From contig NC_136005.1 in assembly GCF_048128805.1 (NCBI RefSeq), positions 2,862,932-2,926,931 on the forward strand: a DNA stretch of 64,000 bases. The letters run 5' to 3'. This DNA comes from Centroberyx gerrardi (taxonomy: Eukaryota > Chordata > Actinopteri > Beryciformes > Berycidae). Positions 30,190-41,241 of this stretch are shown piece by piece. Below the pieces are notes generated by a model. That model saw only the letters and a list, made by a program, of their open reading frames with translations. It was not told the origin of the DNA and made no database searches. How positions within the stretch are numbered: the first letter of the stretch is position 1; each line of letters begins with the position of its first letter. The position numbers and the translations under genes were made by a program.

Positions 30190-33100
30190 AAGAGAGAGAA
30201 GTAGGGAGAGAATGTGTGTGTTCTTTAAACTCAGAGCAGAGGTTAATCAGACGGGCCTATAATATTATTCAGTCATAACTTCGTAGATTTAAATATTACC
30301 TGATGAATATCGTCACTGAAAACATACAGACAGAAAGCACTTGCTTGTCCAAAGAAAACTCTACTGTACACACACACATGAACCAGGCAGCTTCATTATA
30401 AATAAATTAAACTCAGTGTTTTCTGAGGCGTGAAACTTACCTCGTAGACCTTTGCCATGGACTGCAGGAACTCCTTCACATGCGGCCGCAGGATCATGTA
30501 TACCTGATGAGGAGATGAGGGAGGGAATAAATGAATAAATAAATACACAGTATATTCTACATTCTCTCCACAGTTCCTATTTCTTCACCTAGCACTTCTG
30601 TCATGCGTGAATATTTTACTAAATCTCTGTTTTGACTATCGGTTGCTTGTACTGTTGGTGATCTAGAAAGTGAAGCTTGCTCTACTGCTGCATTTATTCT
30701 GTGTTGGACAGACTGGATCTTCTGCATAAGAGGATCAGATAAATGCCTAAAATGAATGAATGTATGTTCATTAATAAGATGCATCATTAAAAATCTTTTG
30801 TTTTCATGTAAGGAGCTGCATGGAGCATTTTAAACATCAATACATCACTGTCAAATTAATTGCTACCTTGGTATAACGACTGTAAACAAAAGAGAGCATG
30901 CTGGAGACGATCGAGCTCACAGCAGCAGTGTTGTTAGTTCTAGTGTTTCTCCACATTAAGACTACATTTCCCATCAGCCCCGTTGCTTCCTGCCCCCTCC
31001 CTCCCCCTCCCTGAAGAGGATCAACATGTTGGAAGTGATTTCTCCATCTTCCTTTCCCTCCTTCCACCATCTGCTGCCAGAAACTCTTTCAGCTTTAGCT
31101 CCGTTTGCTCTGGAAGAACAGAACCTCTTCCTGTTTTGTGCCGTAAAGCGATCCAGCAGATTTCCCTCCAGATCCACCAGGCGGAGTCTCATTTGTTTAC
31201 AGTAAAGTCTTCAAATGAATGTGGTAATGACTTAATGATGTTAAAATGCTACACACAGCACTTTTAAAATGAAAGTCATGTATAACTGATTTGCTTTCTG
31301 TGTATCTAAAATTCAAAAACTGTGCTCACCTTGTACTGATGGTCCTGGAAGGAGGTGTGGAAGGTGTACTCCGCCTCCTCGATCACGTTCAGAGAGCTGA
31401 ACATCAGGGTTTCATCCTGCAGGCACAGACACAGAGACGGAGTCAGCTTACTGTAGTATAGTATAAAACCAAGACGGCTTTCTGCTCTGTGATGATGGGT
31501 GACGTCGCCAAGTACAAGGTGAGTCGATCTCTGCTTTAACTCCCCATGTTTAAGAGTTTAGAGCATCCAATTGTCATTTCCACCCACAGTAGTATTATTA
31601 AGTTCTACATGAGTTAATACACCCAACGTTTGGACGGTCTAATTGATTCCCAATTATATCTTGTAACAGTCACAGCTATTTAACGGTGATTGATAAATGT
31701 GCGCAGCAGGATGAGCATTTTCATTTTTTTTTCCCCACAAATCAAATCGTGACATGAATTTTAGAGTCAAAATGAATAGTTGAAATTAACGCTTTTTATA
31801 CAGTCACACCCTTGTCTTGCAGTGTAGGTTATATGTTCTCATGGGTCCGTCTGGATTAGGAAACGGGTTATAAATTTCACACAAAATACACCAATAGGCC
31901 TGATGAGATTTAAAAGAAATGGGAAACAAAATCACAACCCTATGTTAGTATGTCTGAGCCTAGTTCTTGTGAAGGAATACAAGCATATAACTCACTTACC
32001 AAACTGACCGCACTGCCCACACTACTGATCATAATCATTAGCCATAATTGTTTTAAAAAGGAGATCATTAACCAGAGTATTTTAGACTGGACTATTTTGT
32101 ATTTGACACAAGTTAATAACTTTAGCAATTGCTGTACATTATCCATTCTAAAAAAAAAATGTCAAGTTCAGTGTCCATTTTGACTAATCAAGTATTCGAC
32201 TTCTCGTGCCCGGGCCTGCTGAGCAGGGAGCAGCAGGACTGGACTCACCAGGTCCAGCACCAGCGTGGCCTCCGGGGTGCTCCTGGTTTTGGGGGGAATG
32301 TCTCTGACACTGGGTTTGGACTGCTGGGACGGGATGTTCTTGATGAAGGTAAAGCTGGGAAACAAAATTCCTGTTAGAATAAACAATCATTAACACCAGG
32401 AGAGAGAGAGGGAGATGGTGGGGGAAAAAAAAAGGTAAAGAACAAAGGGATCCAGTGACAGGTTTGGTACAGATTAGACTCCAGAATCAAAAGCGGATGC
32501 AGCAGTGCAGGAATATGCACACAGACACCCTATTAATTAATTAACTGGTGTATTTGATAATCATTAAAATATAAACAAGAGGACATACCAGTAAGAAGAT
32601 AAGAATGATCCCAGTAAGAATTATTGCACTATTATTTCAAATACTAGGCTTAGGCTATTTTTGATTTGACATCACATCCTGTTCACAAATAGCCAAATGA
32701 GTTCTTATCCAGATTATAAGAAACCAGATGAAGATATCTGAGTTGATGCCAGCAGCAGCAGCAGAGACACTGAGGCATGCTGGGAGACTTACGGGCTGAA
32801 GACGTCTTCGTTGTCGTCGTCTCCGGCCAGCAGGTCCATGGAGCCGAAGCCAAACACACACTGCTCCGGACTCATCAACACGTCCTTCCCGGCACCTGAA
32901 CGCTTCACGTCTGGACAGAGGAACGAGACCGCACATCAGCACCCAACACTGACCGTGTTTTCACTGTGAGCAACACGATCAGCAAGATGTTCTTTCATTT
33001 CCTACAGAGCTGAGCGGCCGGGGAAACTCAGCCGATGTGCGGACGCTCAACAAGCTCGTCGGCGGAGAAAAGTTGATCACAGCTGAACTTTTTGTCTGCC

Positions 33101-36100
33101 GTCAACAGCCAATCAGACCCCCACGCTTCCTTGTTTTCTTACTAATGTGATTTAGTTTCACTAGTCCATACCCGGGGATGCGCGCGCCACAACTACGTGC
33201 AGACTTGCCAAAAATGCGCATAAACAGCGTAAATTTGGGAAAATGGAAAAATCAGCTCCGTCACTCCCTGCCTATGCCAATGCTCAATGCCCATGTGCAG
33301 TTTCAGATTGATTGGCCAACCCATTGAGGAGTAAAATGGATGCAGACAGACAGACAGAAGGACAGTTTTCCTCATTTTATAGTAGGATGAGCAATAGCTG
33401 TGCCTCGCAAGTGCAAAATGGAGAAGAAGTCCATTCCAGCAGTTCAAAGCTTCCCAGTTCCCTACAACATCTATTTGAAAGACTACAGGAGTAAACGCTT
33501 AAAAAACAAACTTTCCCCTCATCTTTCCTGCAAGACTTCCAACTGATGCTGCACCGACTCATTCTGGATCGAGGCTCTGAACTCTTAACAGGACACAGCG
33601 AGTCCTTTTGCCTTTTGCCAATAACGACAACGACAAATGTCATCTCACCACATCAAAGCCCGCTGAGCCGTTTACACTGAACAGCTCACACTGCTTTTTC
33701 CATTAGGTGCACGCAGGGTGGGAAAATACCACCAGCCACCAGAGATGAAGATGCTGACATATTCATGCTGTGGCTGGAAAGTTAGTCGACTCCACCAGAC
33801 ACTTTGGCTTTGAGAATAGAAAACGACCTCCAACAGGATGGCTGGATGTCTGCCAAAGTGGCTGGTGAAGTAGTCAAAGTAAGTAAGTAAAGTTTAATTA
33901 TACGGCACTGATCAAGAGTGAGCATCAGTCAGAGCGCCAACAATAAAACAATCATAAAAGCAATAAAAGATAATAAGTAATATAAAAACGTTAAGACACA
34001 CAAAACAAAACACGAAGACAAATCAATAAGCTGGATCTGCACAGGAGTCTTGCTGAGACATTTTGAACTACTTGTAGTTTCCCCGAAGCCGATTTGTTTA
34101 GGCAAGCGAAAAGAGAATTACAGTAATTTAGCTTGGATGAAACAAAAGCATGTATAATCATTTCAAATTCACAATGAGACACAATTGACCTTCATTTTAG
34201 AAATGTTTTTGAGCTGGAAAAAGCAGGAAGGAGTCAGCGTCTTGATGTTTTGATCAAGGTTCATGTGCTGGTCAAAAAAAAACCCCAAAAAGAAGCAGCT
34301 GGTGGCTTTATAAACTCTGTCCCTGCTGCCGATGGATGAAAAGGTTTCTTTCCTTCCTTTGTGCACTGATACCATTTTTTTGCTGAACTATCAATATTTA
34401 AACTTGAGTATTTACCAAGTACTGATCTGAGTGATTGGGTTGTTAATCAATACCAACGATTCAACAGCTGCTGAGATTTCTGGCTTTCAAAACTCACTTT
34501 CCAGTCTGTACTCCGTTTTGGAACAATTCTGCCACAAAAATAAAACTGAAAAATAAACAGACCTTTATCAGAATACAGTTATACGCAACCTGAGACATTT
34601 CTCCAGAAAAGCTCAATGAAACTCTATTTAAGACTTTAAGGCCGACTTTAAGGCCGTGAATTTTATACAATTTAAGATTTTCTAAGAACCTGCATGATGC
34701 CAGGTCCTAGGGCTGGGCGATATGGACCAAAAATCATATCTCGGTATTTTTAGGCTGAATGGCGATACACGATATATATCTCGGTATTATTTATGAAGTG
34801 GGCTAAATGTTCAGTTGTAAGTCAAAGCCACATGTGAGATGTCACGGGCTGGGCGATATGGACAAAATCAAATATCACAATATTTTTGACCAAATACCTC
34901 GATATCGATATTGCGACGATATTGTAGGGATGACTATTGGTGCTTTCACAAAATATTTACACAATGAGATTTTTGATAAATAATCATCAGTAATGTGGAT
35001 GTAATGACTAAGTGGGTAAAGGCAAATAATAGAACAGCTAGAACAGTCTGGTAAGTTCAGAAAATTACATCACTTTACTGTAATGCAGCCTTTAAAACCA
35101 GGAAAAGACAACACTTATGCCATATCGCGATATTACGATATCCAAAATCTAAGACGATATCTAGTCTCATATCACGATATCGATATAATACCGATATATT
35201 GCCCAGCCCTACCAGGTCCTGTGTGAATGGATCATGAGCAGAACTAAACAGGAAACACAGGATCCGTCGCTGTACTCACTCTCTTTGCTGGGCGTGAGGA
35301 AGCGTACGATGGGAGAGTAGATGTTTCTGGCTGTGGAGTTACGGGGAGACGCCGCGTTGATCTCCGACAACACCCGCTGCTGACGCATGGAGGGCCGGGT
35401 CGGGGTCTTGAAGGCTAAATCTAGACAGAAAACACACACACAAGAACAGTAATGTGATTACTTTTTTCAGTAACAGTAATGTAAAAGATTATCTGATACG
35501 CAACAGCAATGTGAAACTCAGGGAAAAACAAGGAACCAACGAAATGCAAAGTAATGGAACGAGGAATGGAACTAAATACTGCTGCTGTTGAGGAATTAGT
35601 AAAGTAATGTGAATACTTTTTAAATGAGTAAAGAGTATTGTAAATATCTCTTTTTGGTTGTTTTTTTTTTATATATTTATATCGACTTACAGTACTTGTT
35701 GTGCTTTTACTTCTACTTCCTATTTTTCTCCATGTTTATTGTATGCACCTACATACCAAGGCAAATTCCTTGTAGTGTGAACTTTACTTGGCAATAAACC
35801 TGATTCTGATTACATTTTCTGAGTAACTTGCTCAACACTGCCTACAGTAAGGCTCTTTGCCTTGAGATATACCTGTGTCTCCGTCGTCGACAGCGATGGC
35901 TCTCTTCCTGGCCCGGCCTCGGGCCAGAGGGCGCCTCGCCATCTGGGGAACATCGTCCTCTGAGTGAGGGGAGGCGACGGCCAACGTCTCTTCATCCTGC
36001 ACAGGAAAAAAATGCTGCCGTCTCTGCTATATTCAGCTTTAAAGAGTCTGCGGCGGTTTGAAAGTCAAACTGTGATGGTTTCATAAAGCGGACTCTGGTC

Positions 36101-38000
36101 ATGACCTCTGAAAGCCCGCCTGCAGTGGCCACTTGACCCATCTGTGCCAGCAGTTTGGCTCGAGAAAGGAGCTGGTATCCGTATCCCTGCGGTGGTTTAA
36201 TTCAGACCATGTTTGAGCTCGGTTTCAACTCTGATGTCAAAATTATGAAAAGACACAATGGGATTGTCCTAGATGTGTGGTTCAGACTAAGACACTGAAT
36301 GCCCAGAACCACAAATATTGTCTTGAAGAGGTCTTTTATCCAACATGGCTTTACCACATGGATCTCTACCATTTCACTACCAGGAATTGCAGAATTTGTC
36401 ATTGTTTTGTCAATAACCAATGAACTGGAAGGTGCAGTGGGAGCTCTGTTGTGCTGTCGCTGGATCTTGTGGTGTTGGATTGTATAGGCCATTTATTGTA
36501 TCTTGCCTGTTTTCAAATGTACCACAGTGACGCCAAAGGCAAATTTCCACATGTGAGAAATAAAGTTTCTATTCTGTTCTGTACAATAAGCAAAACTGTT
36601 ATGGTAAACAAGCAAGGATAAACAGGCTGCATGCATGTGGCCTGGTGACCTACTTACTGGGACCCTTCCTCACATCTAACTGGGATGTTTAATCCTGTGT
36701 CAGACATCACGTCACGTTGCAGGGGCGGAGCAGACCCGACACACTAAACCATATGCAGGGACGTAGGAGGGTAAACCCACCTAAAGTCCATCTACCCGCC
36801 TCCATAATCCAACAAATCCCTTATATACACATCACAGTAACTAAGATTAAACTCATGCAAGTTATATTAAGATGCGGTCTTTAAGAGCGTGTGTGTCGGG
36901 GGCGGGGGGTTAATGCTTTTCTGAAATATAACTGATTTTTGTTTATACTGCTTCCATTCTCTCTTATGGAGAGCCAAATGTACAATTTTAATGTGCTTAT
37001 CGCCACACGTACATAGCTACCCAACAGAACGTAAATAGACACCTTTTATAAACTTTCGAGTCTTCTGGTAAATTCGGCATATAGATGATATAAGAAGCAG
37101 CATTTTATTTTAATTAAATCTCAATTTATAGAACTGGTTCATGCCGTTTGCTACCGCCCTTCATTGTGTATTTTGGTGGAACAAGATTGTGGGAATGAGA
37201 GGCGAATCAATTATGAAATTTTATTGGAATGAATCCTGCTTGGTGTGGGATGTATGCCGAATTGAAGAGTGGCTCTTAAAGACTAGTGAAACGCCTTCAG
37301 TTATGTTTTTCCAGATAAGGAAAGAAACATTAATATGCCACATTTCAAAGAAGTTTGGTGAAGTTCTCTCCATACAAGAGAAAGGGGCACATCCCTTGGG
37401 CAATCCCGAATCTGGTAACACCCATTCATTCAATTTCTGAATGTAGCTACGTTAGCCATGATATAAAACAAATAAGAAACCGTTGGCACAATTTTGTAGC
37501 ATCACTTTTTAAGAACAGCCTGATTACTTCAGCCATTTCCACCATAACATCGTCATAACTGTTTGGATACTCGTCCCGTTGTATACCTTAAATCTGGAGT
37601 TTACTTCACTCCGCAGAAAGTAAGGATCAAACAGGAAAAAGCCAGAGTGCGTCCAGCGGATGCTTCAACAACGCCTGTGTATTGTTTTGTTGTGGAAGCG
37701 TTAGCTTAGCCAGCTAGCTAGCATCAGAATAATGACCGATTTTAACAAAACAAACACAAAACGATTTAAACTAACCTTATTGGTGCCGACAGCTATGCAG
37801 ACGTTTACTAGCACTAGTTAGCGTAGTTAAGGCCACACAGTTAGTGACTTAGATTAAGACCATAACATTACCTTGGTTTGAAGCGGAGTTTCAGCCTGCG
37901 AAAGCCGCGTTGCTCTCGGCGTCGCTGTGCTTGACCGTCGGCCGTTGTTCTTCCGCGTTAACGAACACTCTCCAGTGGTTTTTCGAGACCTAAGTCTCAT
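26782..38000 (-). CDS. CTDSPL2-related FCP/SCP-family protein phosphatase
   Basis: This is a HAD-superfamily phosphatase of the small CTD phosphatase group, which removes phosphate from serine residues of proteins such as the RNA polymerase II tail. Eleven exons run 38000-37872, 35996-35873, 35420-35280, 32910-32793, 32354-32249, 31416-31330, 30503-30441, 29992-29913, 29660-29534, 28035-27940 and 26847-26782, all in phase, giving 378 residues. The N-terminus MRLRSRK resembles the MRLRTRK start of CTDSPL2. A basic, presumably nuclear linker follows. The catalytic domain begins at KTRSTPEATLVLDL, with the DxDxT motif at Asp205-Leu-Asp207-Glu-Thr209, TSAKK at 261-265 and LDN at 315-317. The order (LRPHVKEFL, ILDP, LGRDP, DNAP, IPIKSW, LVPYLEKL) is that of CTDSPL2. 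CTDSPL2 itself is longer, so this is probably the shorter fish paralogue sometimes called ctdspl3. That name is unverified. Confidence 0.88.
26852..26882. repeat. (CA)n microsatellite
   Basis: About 31 bp, next to the last phosphatase exon acceptor. Confidence 0.95.
26932..27376. mobile_element. Possible decayed hAT-like element
   Basis: The right end 'tattgcccagcccta' (27360-27374) is identical to the right terminus of the 34708-35211 element. The left end 'tagggctagaaatc' is a weak match. No target duplication is visible. Confidence 0.45.
27940..28035 (-). CDS. Phosphatase gene coding exon 10
   Basis: 32 codons: LMNTIPIKSWSGAPEDRELQ, then RLVPYLEKLSAA. The donor is GTGAGT. Confidence 0.92.
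28377..29435. repeat. Polypurine tract of about 1.06 kb, phosphatase intron 9
   Basis: The plus strand is almost entirely A and G (gaagg, aggag, gaaag units), with only a few per cent pyrimidines, and ends in (GAA)n. It lies between coding exons 9 and 10. The long open frames here (Leu/Ser/Phe-rich on the minus strand, Glu/Lys/Arg-rich on the plus) come from composition and are not genes. Confidence 0.95.
29534..29660 (-). CDS. Phosphatase gene coding exon 9
   Basis: 127 nt: HRLYQDDCSCVLGHYVKDLG, then VLGRDPAKTVVLDNAPHTYP. The last Asp-Asn is the metal-binding motif. Confidence 0.92.
29913..29992 (-). CDS. Phosphatase gene coding exon 8
   Basis: 80 nt: MFVYTSAKKQYAEKILDILD, then PCRKLF. TSAKK corresponds to the second HAD motif. 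The donor is GTGCGT. Confidence 0.9.
30441..30503 (-). CDS. Phosphatase gene coding exon 7
   Basis: 21 codons, VYMILRPHVKEFLQSMAKVY plus Glu. The family consensus here is a x-RPxxxEFL helix. Confidence 0.9.
30560..31260. mobile_element. Dispersed repeat in phosphatase intron 6 (partner at 57380-57560)
   Basis: 'caatacatcactgtcaaatta', 'taccttggtata', 'gttagttctagtgtttctcc' and 'catcagccccgttgcttcc' recur at 57400-57545 in the same order. Confidence 0.6.
31330..31416 (-). CDS. Phosphatase gene coding exon 6 (DET of the DxDxT motif)
   Basis: 29 codons starting DETLMFSSLN. CTDSPL2 has DETLVHCSLN here. It ends F-Q-D-H-Q-Y-K. Confidence 0.9.
32249..32354 (-). CDS. Phosphatase gene coding exon 5 (start of catalytic domain)
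   Basis: 106 nt: FTFIKNIPSQQ, then PPKTRSTPEATLVLDL, ending just after the first catalytic Asp-Leu. Confidence 0.9.
32793..32910 (-). CDS. Phosphatase gene coding exon 4
   Basis: 118 nt encoding LMSPEQCVFGFGSMDLLAGD and the acidic DDDNEDVFSP. It is in phase with both neighbours. Confidence 0.83.
33878..34380 (-). mobile_element. LINE reverse-transcriptase 3' remnant (L2/Rex-like)
   Basis: On the minus strand two open pieces read LGFFFDQHMNLDQNIK, then FFQLKNISK and, shifted, MIIHAFVSSKLNYCNSLFAC with KLQVVQNVSARLL. The pattern IHAF..S.L.YCN.L .. LQ.VQN..AR is the conserved C-terminal part of non-LTR retrotransposon polymerases. The frame breaks between the pieces and stops show it is dead. 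The 3' end carries a 'taagtaagtaaag' short-tandem tail (33878-33892). It lies in phosphatase intron 3. Confidence 0.8.
34708..35211. mobile_element. hAT-like MITE with 8-bp target duplication
   Basis: Ends tagggctgggcgatat and 'atattgcccagcccta' are imperfect inverted repeats. They are bordered by a perfect ccaggtcc duplication (34700-34707 and 35212-35219). A second internal start, gggctgggcgatatgg at about 34849, suggests a nested or partly duplicated copy. The interior is full of 'gatatcg/cgatat' words. No transposase is encoded. Confidence 0.88.
35280..35420 (-). CDS. Phosphatase gene coding exon 3
   Basis: 141 nt with FKTPTRPSMRQQRVLSEIN and NIYSPIVRFLTPSKE. The SP/TP sites suggest regulation by phosphorylation. 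Confidence 0.86.
35873..35996 (-). CDS. Phosphatase gene coding exon 2
   Basis: 124 nt. Acidic start DEETLAVASPHSEDD, then the basic run ARRPLARGRARKRA, a possible nuclear localisation signal. Confidence 0.83.
36000..37871 (-). other. Phosphatase gene intron 1
   Basis: No exon is seen beyond those listed. It holds the partner copy (37010-37410) of the 11420-11710 repeat and 'gctagctagc' clusters near 37705-37725. Confidence 0.6.
37010..37410. mobile_element. Dispersed repeat with residual open frame (partner of 11420-11710)
   Basis: Plus-strand translation gives ESCLVWDVCRIEEWLLKTSE, then FFQIRKETLICHISKKFGE. The 'LVWD ... W' spacing is faintly like MADF/Myb-type DNA-binding modules of Harbinger elements. 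The resemblance is weak and the frame has no good start. Confidence 0.4.
37872..38000 (-). CDS. Phosphatase gene coding exon 1
   Basis: 43 codons from ATG (MRLRSRKTTGECSLTRKNN), very basic, ending AAG|GTAATG in phase 0. Confidence 0.85.
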
Positions 38001-38240
38001 TTTTCCTTCTGTATATAAAACTTATGAACATAAAATATCTCCGACCAAAAACCTTCAATATAATGAAGGTACACGGTTGGATTTAGTAGCTCCACCAGCT
38101 TTTCTTCCTCTAGGTAGCTCCAATGGCTCCGGTAGCTCCGCCCGGCTCGTCCCTGCCTCTTCTCGAATCATTTTCACCATAGGGTTTAAATCTGCCGGGG
38201 AGCGATAGGCTCGCCGCTACGTTTGTTATTATTGGGCGGT
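38001..38240 (-). promoter_or_regulatory. Probable promoter and 5' UTR of the phosphatase gene
   Basis: The sequence just upstream of the ATG is GC-richer than its surroundings and has a 'gctccgcccggc' GC-box-like site (about 38134-38145) and 'attgggcggtgc' (about 38230). No TATA box is obvious. Inferred from position and composition. Confidence 0.4.
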
Positions 38241-39091
38241 GCTTCAGAAGGCTCCAGTGTCAACGTGAGACCCAAGTCACGTTGCAGTGTTGAAGATACA
38301 GTGCGATTGTGTATGTGACATGAGTCTAATATAATACTACCACGGGCTTCATCCAGCCCAGCAGAAGGAAACCTGCCCTAGTTTCTGAACGTCCTATTGT
38401 GAATAAATTCTGGAAAGATTTTCTCTTACATATATTCTGTTTCGACTATAGAATAAGACTGAGATAACATTTCAGAAAAAATACTAGTGTTTGGAAAGCA
38501 AGATAGCTTCTCTCCTGAACATGTTTTAAACTGCCTTATGTTGGGTAAATTCTGTATACACAAACAGAAATGTAAGGATGAATCTCCAATACTCACATAA
38601 TACTTGCATAAATGCATTGATTTCTGGTCCTATTGATTCAATTTCAACAACCAGTTTACTTCATTAACAGCCAAAGTAGGCTGGCTACCTGATCTACATC
38701 TGTAAAAAAATAAAATTAAAATAAAAATCACACTCAAAGCTCAGATGACATTTAAGAAAGATGATATTTTATTTATTTCAGATTCAAAATAAAAGTATTC
38801 ACACAAACACATTGAGTAAATAGGCAAGAATAGCTCTTCACCCCTCAAAAAAAAAGAAAAAAAAGGTTTAATGTAGTAGAAACAGATCTCACAGGTGGTT
38901 AATGTGTGGTCTGGGTGCTAAAAACTGGTCACTGAAGAGGCACAACACGGCCCACCTCCACTGCACTGTTTCCATGGTTACTGGGAAACATCCCATTCAT
39001 TAAAATAAAAACATCATAGAAAAAAAAAAAAAGGAGGAATAAGCACACATTTATAGAACAGACTGAAAGACTTTGTGCCTGTATATCCAGA

Positions 39092-39172
39092 GTAGTAGTA
39101 CTACTAGTAACAGTAATAGTACTAGTAGTACTACTACTAGTAATAGTACTAGTAGTAGTAATAGTAGTAATG
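39092..39172. repeat. (AGT/ACT)n trinucleotide tract
   Basis: Mixed agt, act and aat triplets with internal ACTAGT palindromes, able to pair with itself. Confidence 0.85.
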
Positions 39173-39252
39173 TGGAGCCGGAGGTTCACTGTTGTCGGTG
39201 CTGTAATGACCAACTGAACTGCAGAAGTGCTACATGAGAAATAACCTGTAAC

Positions 39253-39258
<6 letters not shown>

Positions 39259-39331
<73 letters not shown>

Positions 39332-39551
39332 CAGGGGGAGAGAGAGAGTGAGTGAGTGAGTATTAGAGGGAGTGAGAGGGACAGACTTAGCGAGAGAGAA
39401 AGGGATAAAGAGAGAGAGTGTTAGAGTTAGAGAGTGAGAAAGTATTACAGAGTTTGATAGAGTATTAGTGAGAGAGACAGAGAGAGAGAGAGTTGGATAG
39501 GAGAGAGACTTAGAGAGAGAAAGAGAGAGACAGAGAGCTAGGGAGAGAGAC

Positions 39552-39595
<44 letters not shown>

Positions 39596-39690
39596 ATTAA
39601 GAGCCACAGCCTTTCTATGACTCTGGCTGGAGATAAGGTGAGGAAAGAGATGTAATATTGTAAGGTAATGTATTGTATTGTAGAGCCACT
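39259..39690. repeat. Long (AG)n block plus adjoining dispersed repeat
   Basis: A pure AG run of about 70 bp is followed by degenerate gagagagtgag sequence, a second AG run (39555-39592), and then a unique-looking 95-bp piece starting 'gaccattaagagccacagcc' that recurs at 51693-51790. Confidence 0.85.
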
Positions 39691-40404
39691 CAGTGTCCAA
39701 AATGAACTTCCTGGCTCACCTGCCTGGTAAACTTTAAAAAAAATAATTAAAAAAATTCCCTGCCAAGAAGAATCTTCAGCGGCCAAAACAATGAAAGTAA
39801 AGTGAAGAAGGTTTGTGAGCTGAACTGTAACTGGAGCCCTGCTGGGAAAATGCGTCAAACTGGAGGTAGAGGTAGATTTTCCTGAGAAGTCCGAGACGAA
39901 GAGACAGAGCCTCGTTTCAGTTCCGACTTTTCCAACTTTCATGAAGACATGTGAAGCATGCTCCGCCCATCACGAGCTTCCCAAAACCATCACATCATCA
40001 TTATTATTATCATCATCATTAGTAGTATTATCGCTATATTAATAAATCTGCTCAAAATGTAATCTCTGTGTGCTGGGCTCACTACAGCATATCCACAAAA
40101 AAAAAGCAAAGAAAAAAACCACCAAAAAAAAACAAAACAGAAATATAATAATATAAACATGATATAATCCACAGCCCTGAAAAGCCATTTCAGAAATATT
40201 CTATTTAATTAATAAATCTTCATACAGGTTAATTCATACAACAATTGTCACAGCAGAAGGCATCTTGTTACTTTCTCATCATTGTGTTCACATGTCACTG
40301 TAGGCCTGTCGATAAAGTTACACAGTCCAGAGAAATACACCGATCCATGCTTAGATCTACCAGAAACTTCCTAAACAACTGGCCTTGGGATTCACACCAG
40401 GTTC

Positions 40405-40705
40405 TAGGGTTTGACCGATATACTGGTTCGCCGATACACCGGGCCGACATCGGGCTTTTATTAAATATCAGATATCGACCGGTCATGTTTTCCACCTCTG
40501 ATGTGACGGAGGTTTGTCCTGAACACAGACACAGAACACTGGGTTTCAGCGGAGAGTTTTAGTGTCCCATGATGGTCTAAATGCAGTTTCAGAGGCTTTT
40601 CCACCCTGACAAGAAGGAAACTCTGGGGAAAAGGGTGAATAAGTGGATTTTTTTTTGTCATGAAAATGGTCAAATTTGAAAAATATCGGCGTCCCTGTAA
40701 CCCTA
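40405..40705. mobile_element. Longest copy of the dispersed 'GATATCGG' family
   Basis: It starts 'tagggtttgaccgatatac', contains 'ttattaaatatcagatatcg' and 'ccacctctgatgtgacggagg' (shared with 48600-48690), then 'gagagttttagtgtcccatgatg' (shared with 548-570), and ends 'aaaatatcggcgtccctgtaaccctact'. The start (tagggttt) and end (aaccctact) suggest short inverted termini. Confidence 0.65.
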
Positions 40706-41206
40706 CTAGGTGCCCATTTAGACGAAACAGAACAAAGCTCTGTGTGATTGTGCGTTGTAACAAAACTTTCCACCAGGGGGAGGCATGAACACACCTGAGT
40801 CACTCCTCAGCTCCTCTCTGGTTTCCCTCAGCAGGAGGCAAACCTGCCAAATACTCATCTAAAGTGATTATCATTTACCGCTGTGAATCACATCGTGGCC
40901 GATTTCCGATTGTCTGCGGTCGTCACAATCTCCTTCACACCCGGAACGAACTCTTTAGGAACCAGCGTAACCTTTATCATCATCATGAGGCTTTTCGCCT
41001 GCCTTGTCATGGTGTGGCTGCGAATGAATCTGCCAAAGCTTTAGGCCTCGAGGTAGAGAGAGAGAGAGGAGAGGGGATGGGATTCATTGTGGTCGAAAGG
41101 GATCTGCGAGTATTCGGAGGAATACGGTGTTGTCGTAACTTTCCCCTGATTGTCGCTACTACGCAGTTAAAGACATGGAGGATGCTGCTGCGTACATCCT
41201 GAAGCA

Positions 41207-41241
<35 letters not shown>

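Noticed and set aside
39230-39942. Ser/Leu-rich open frames on the minus strand
   Set aside because: Direct translation of the (AG)n/(CT)n block.
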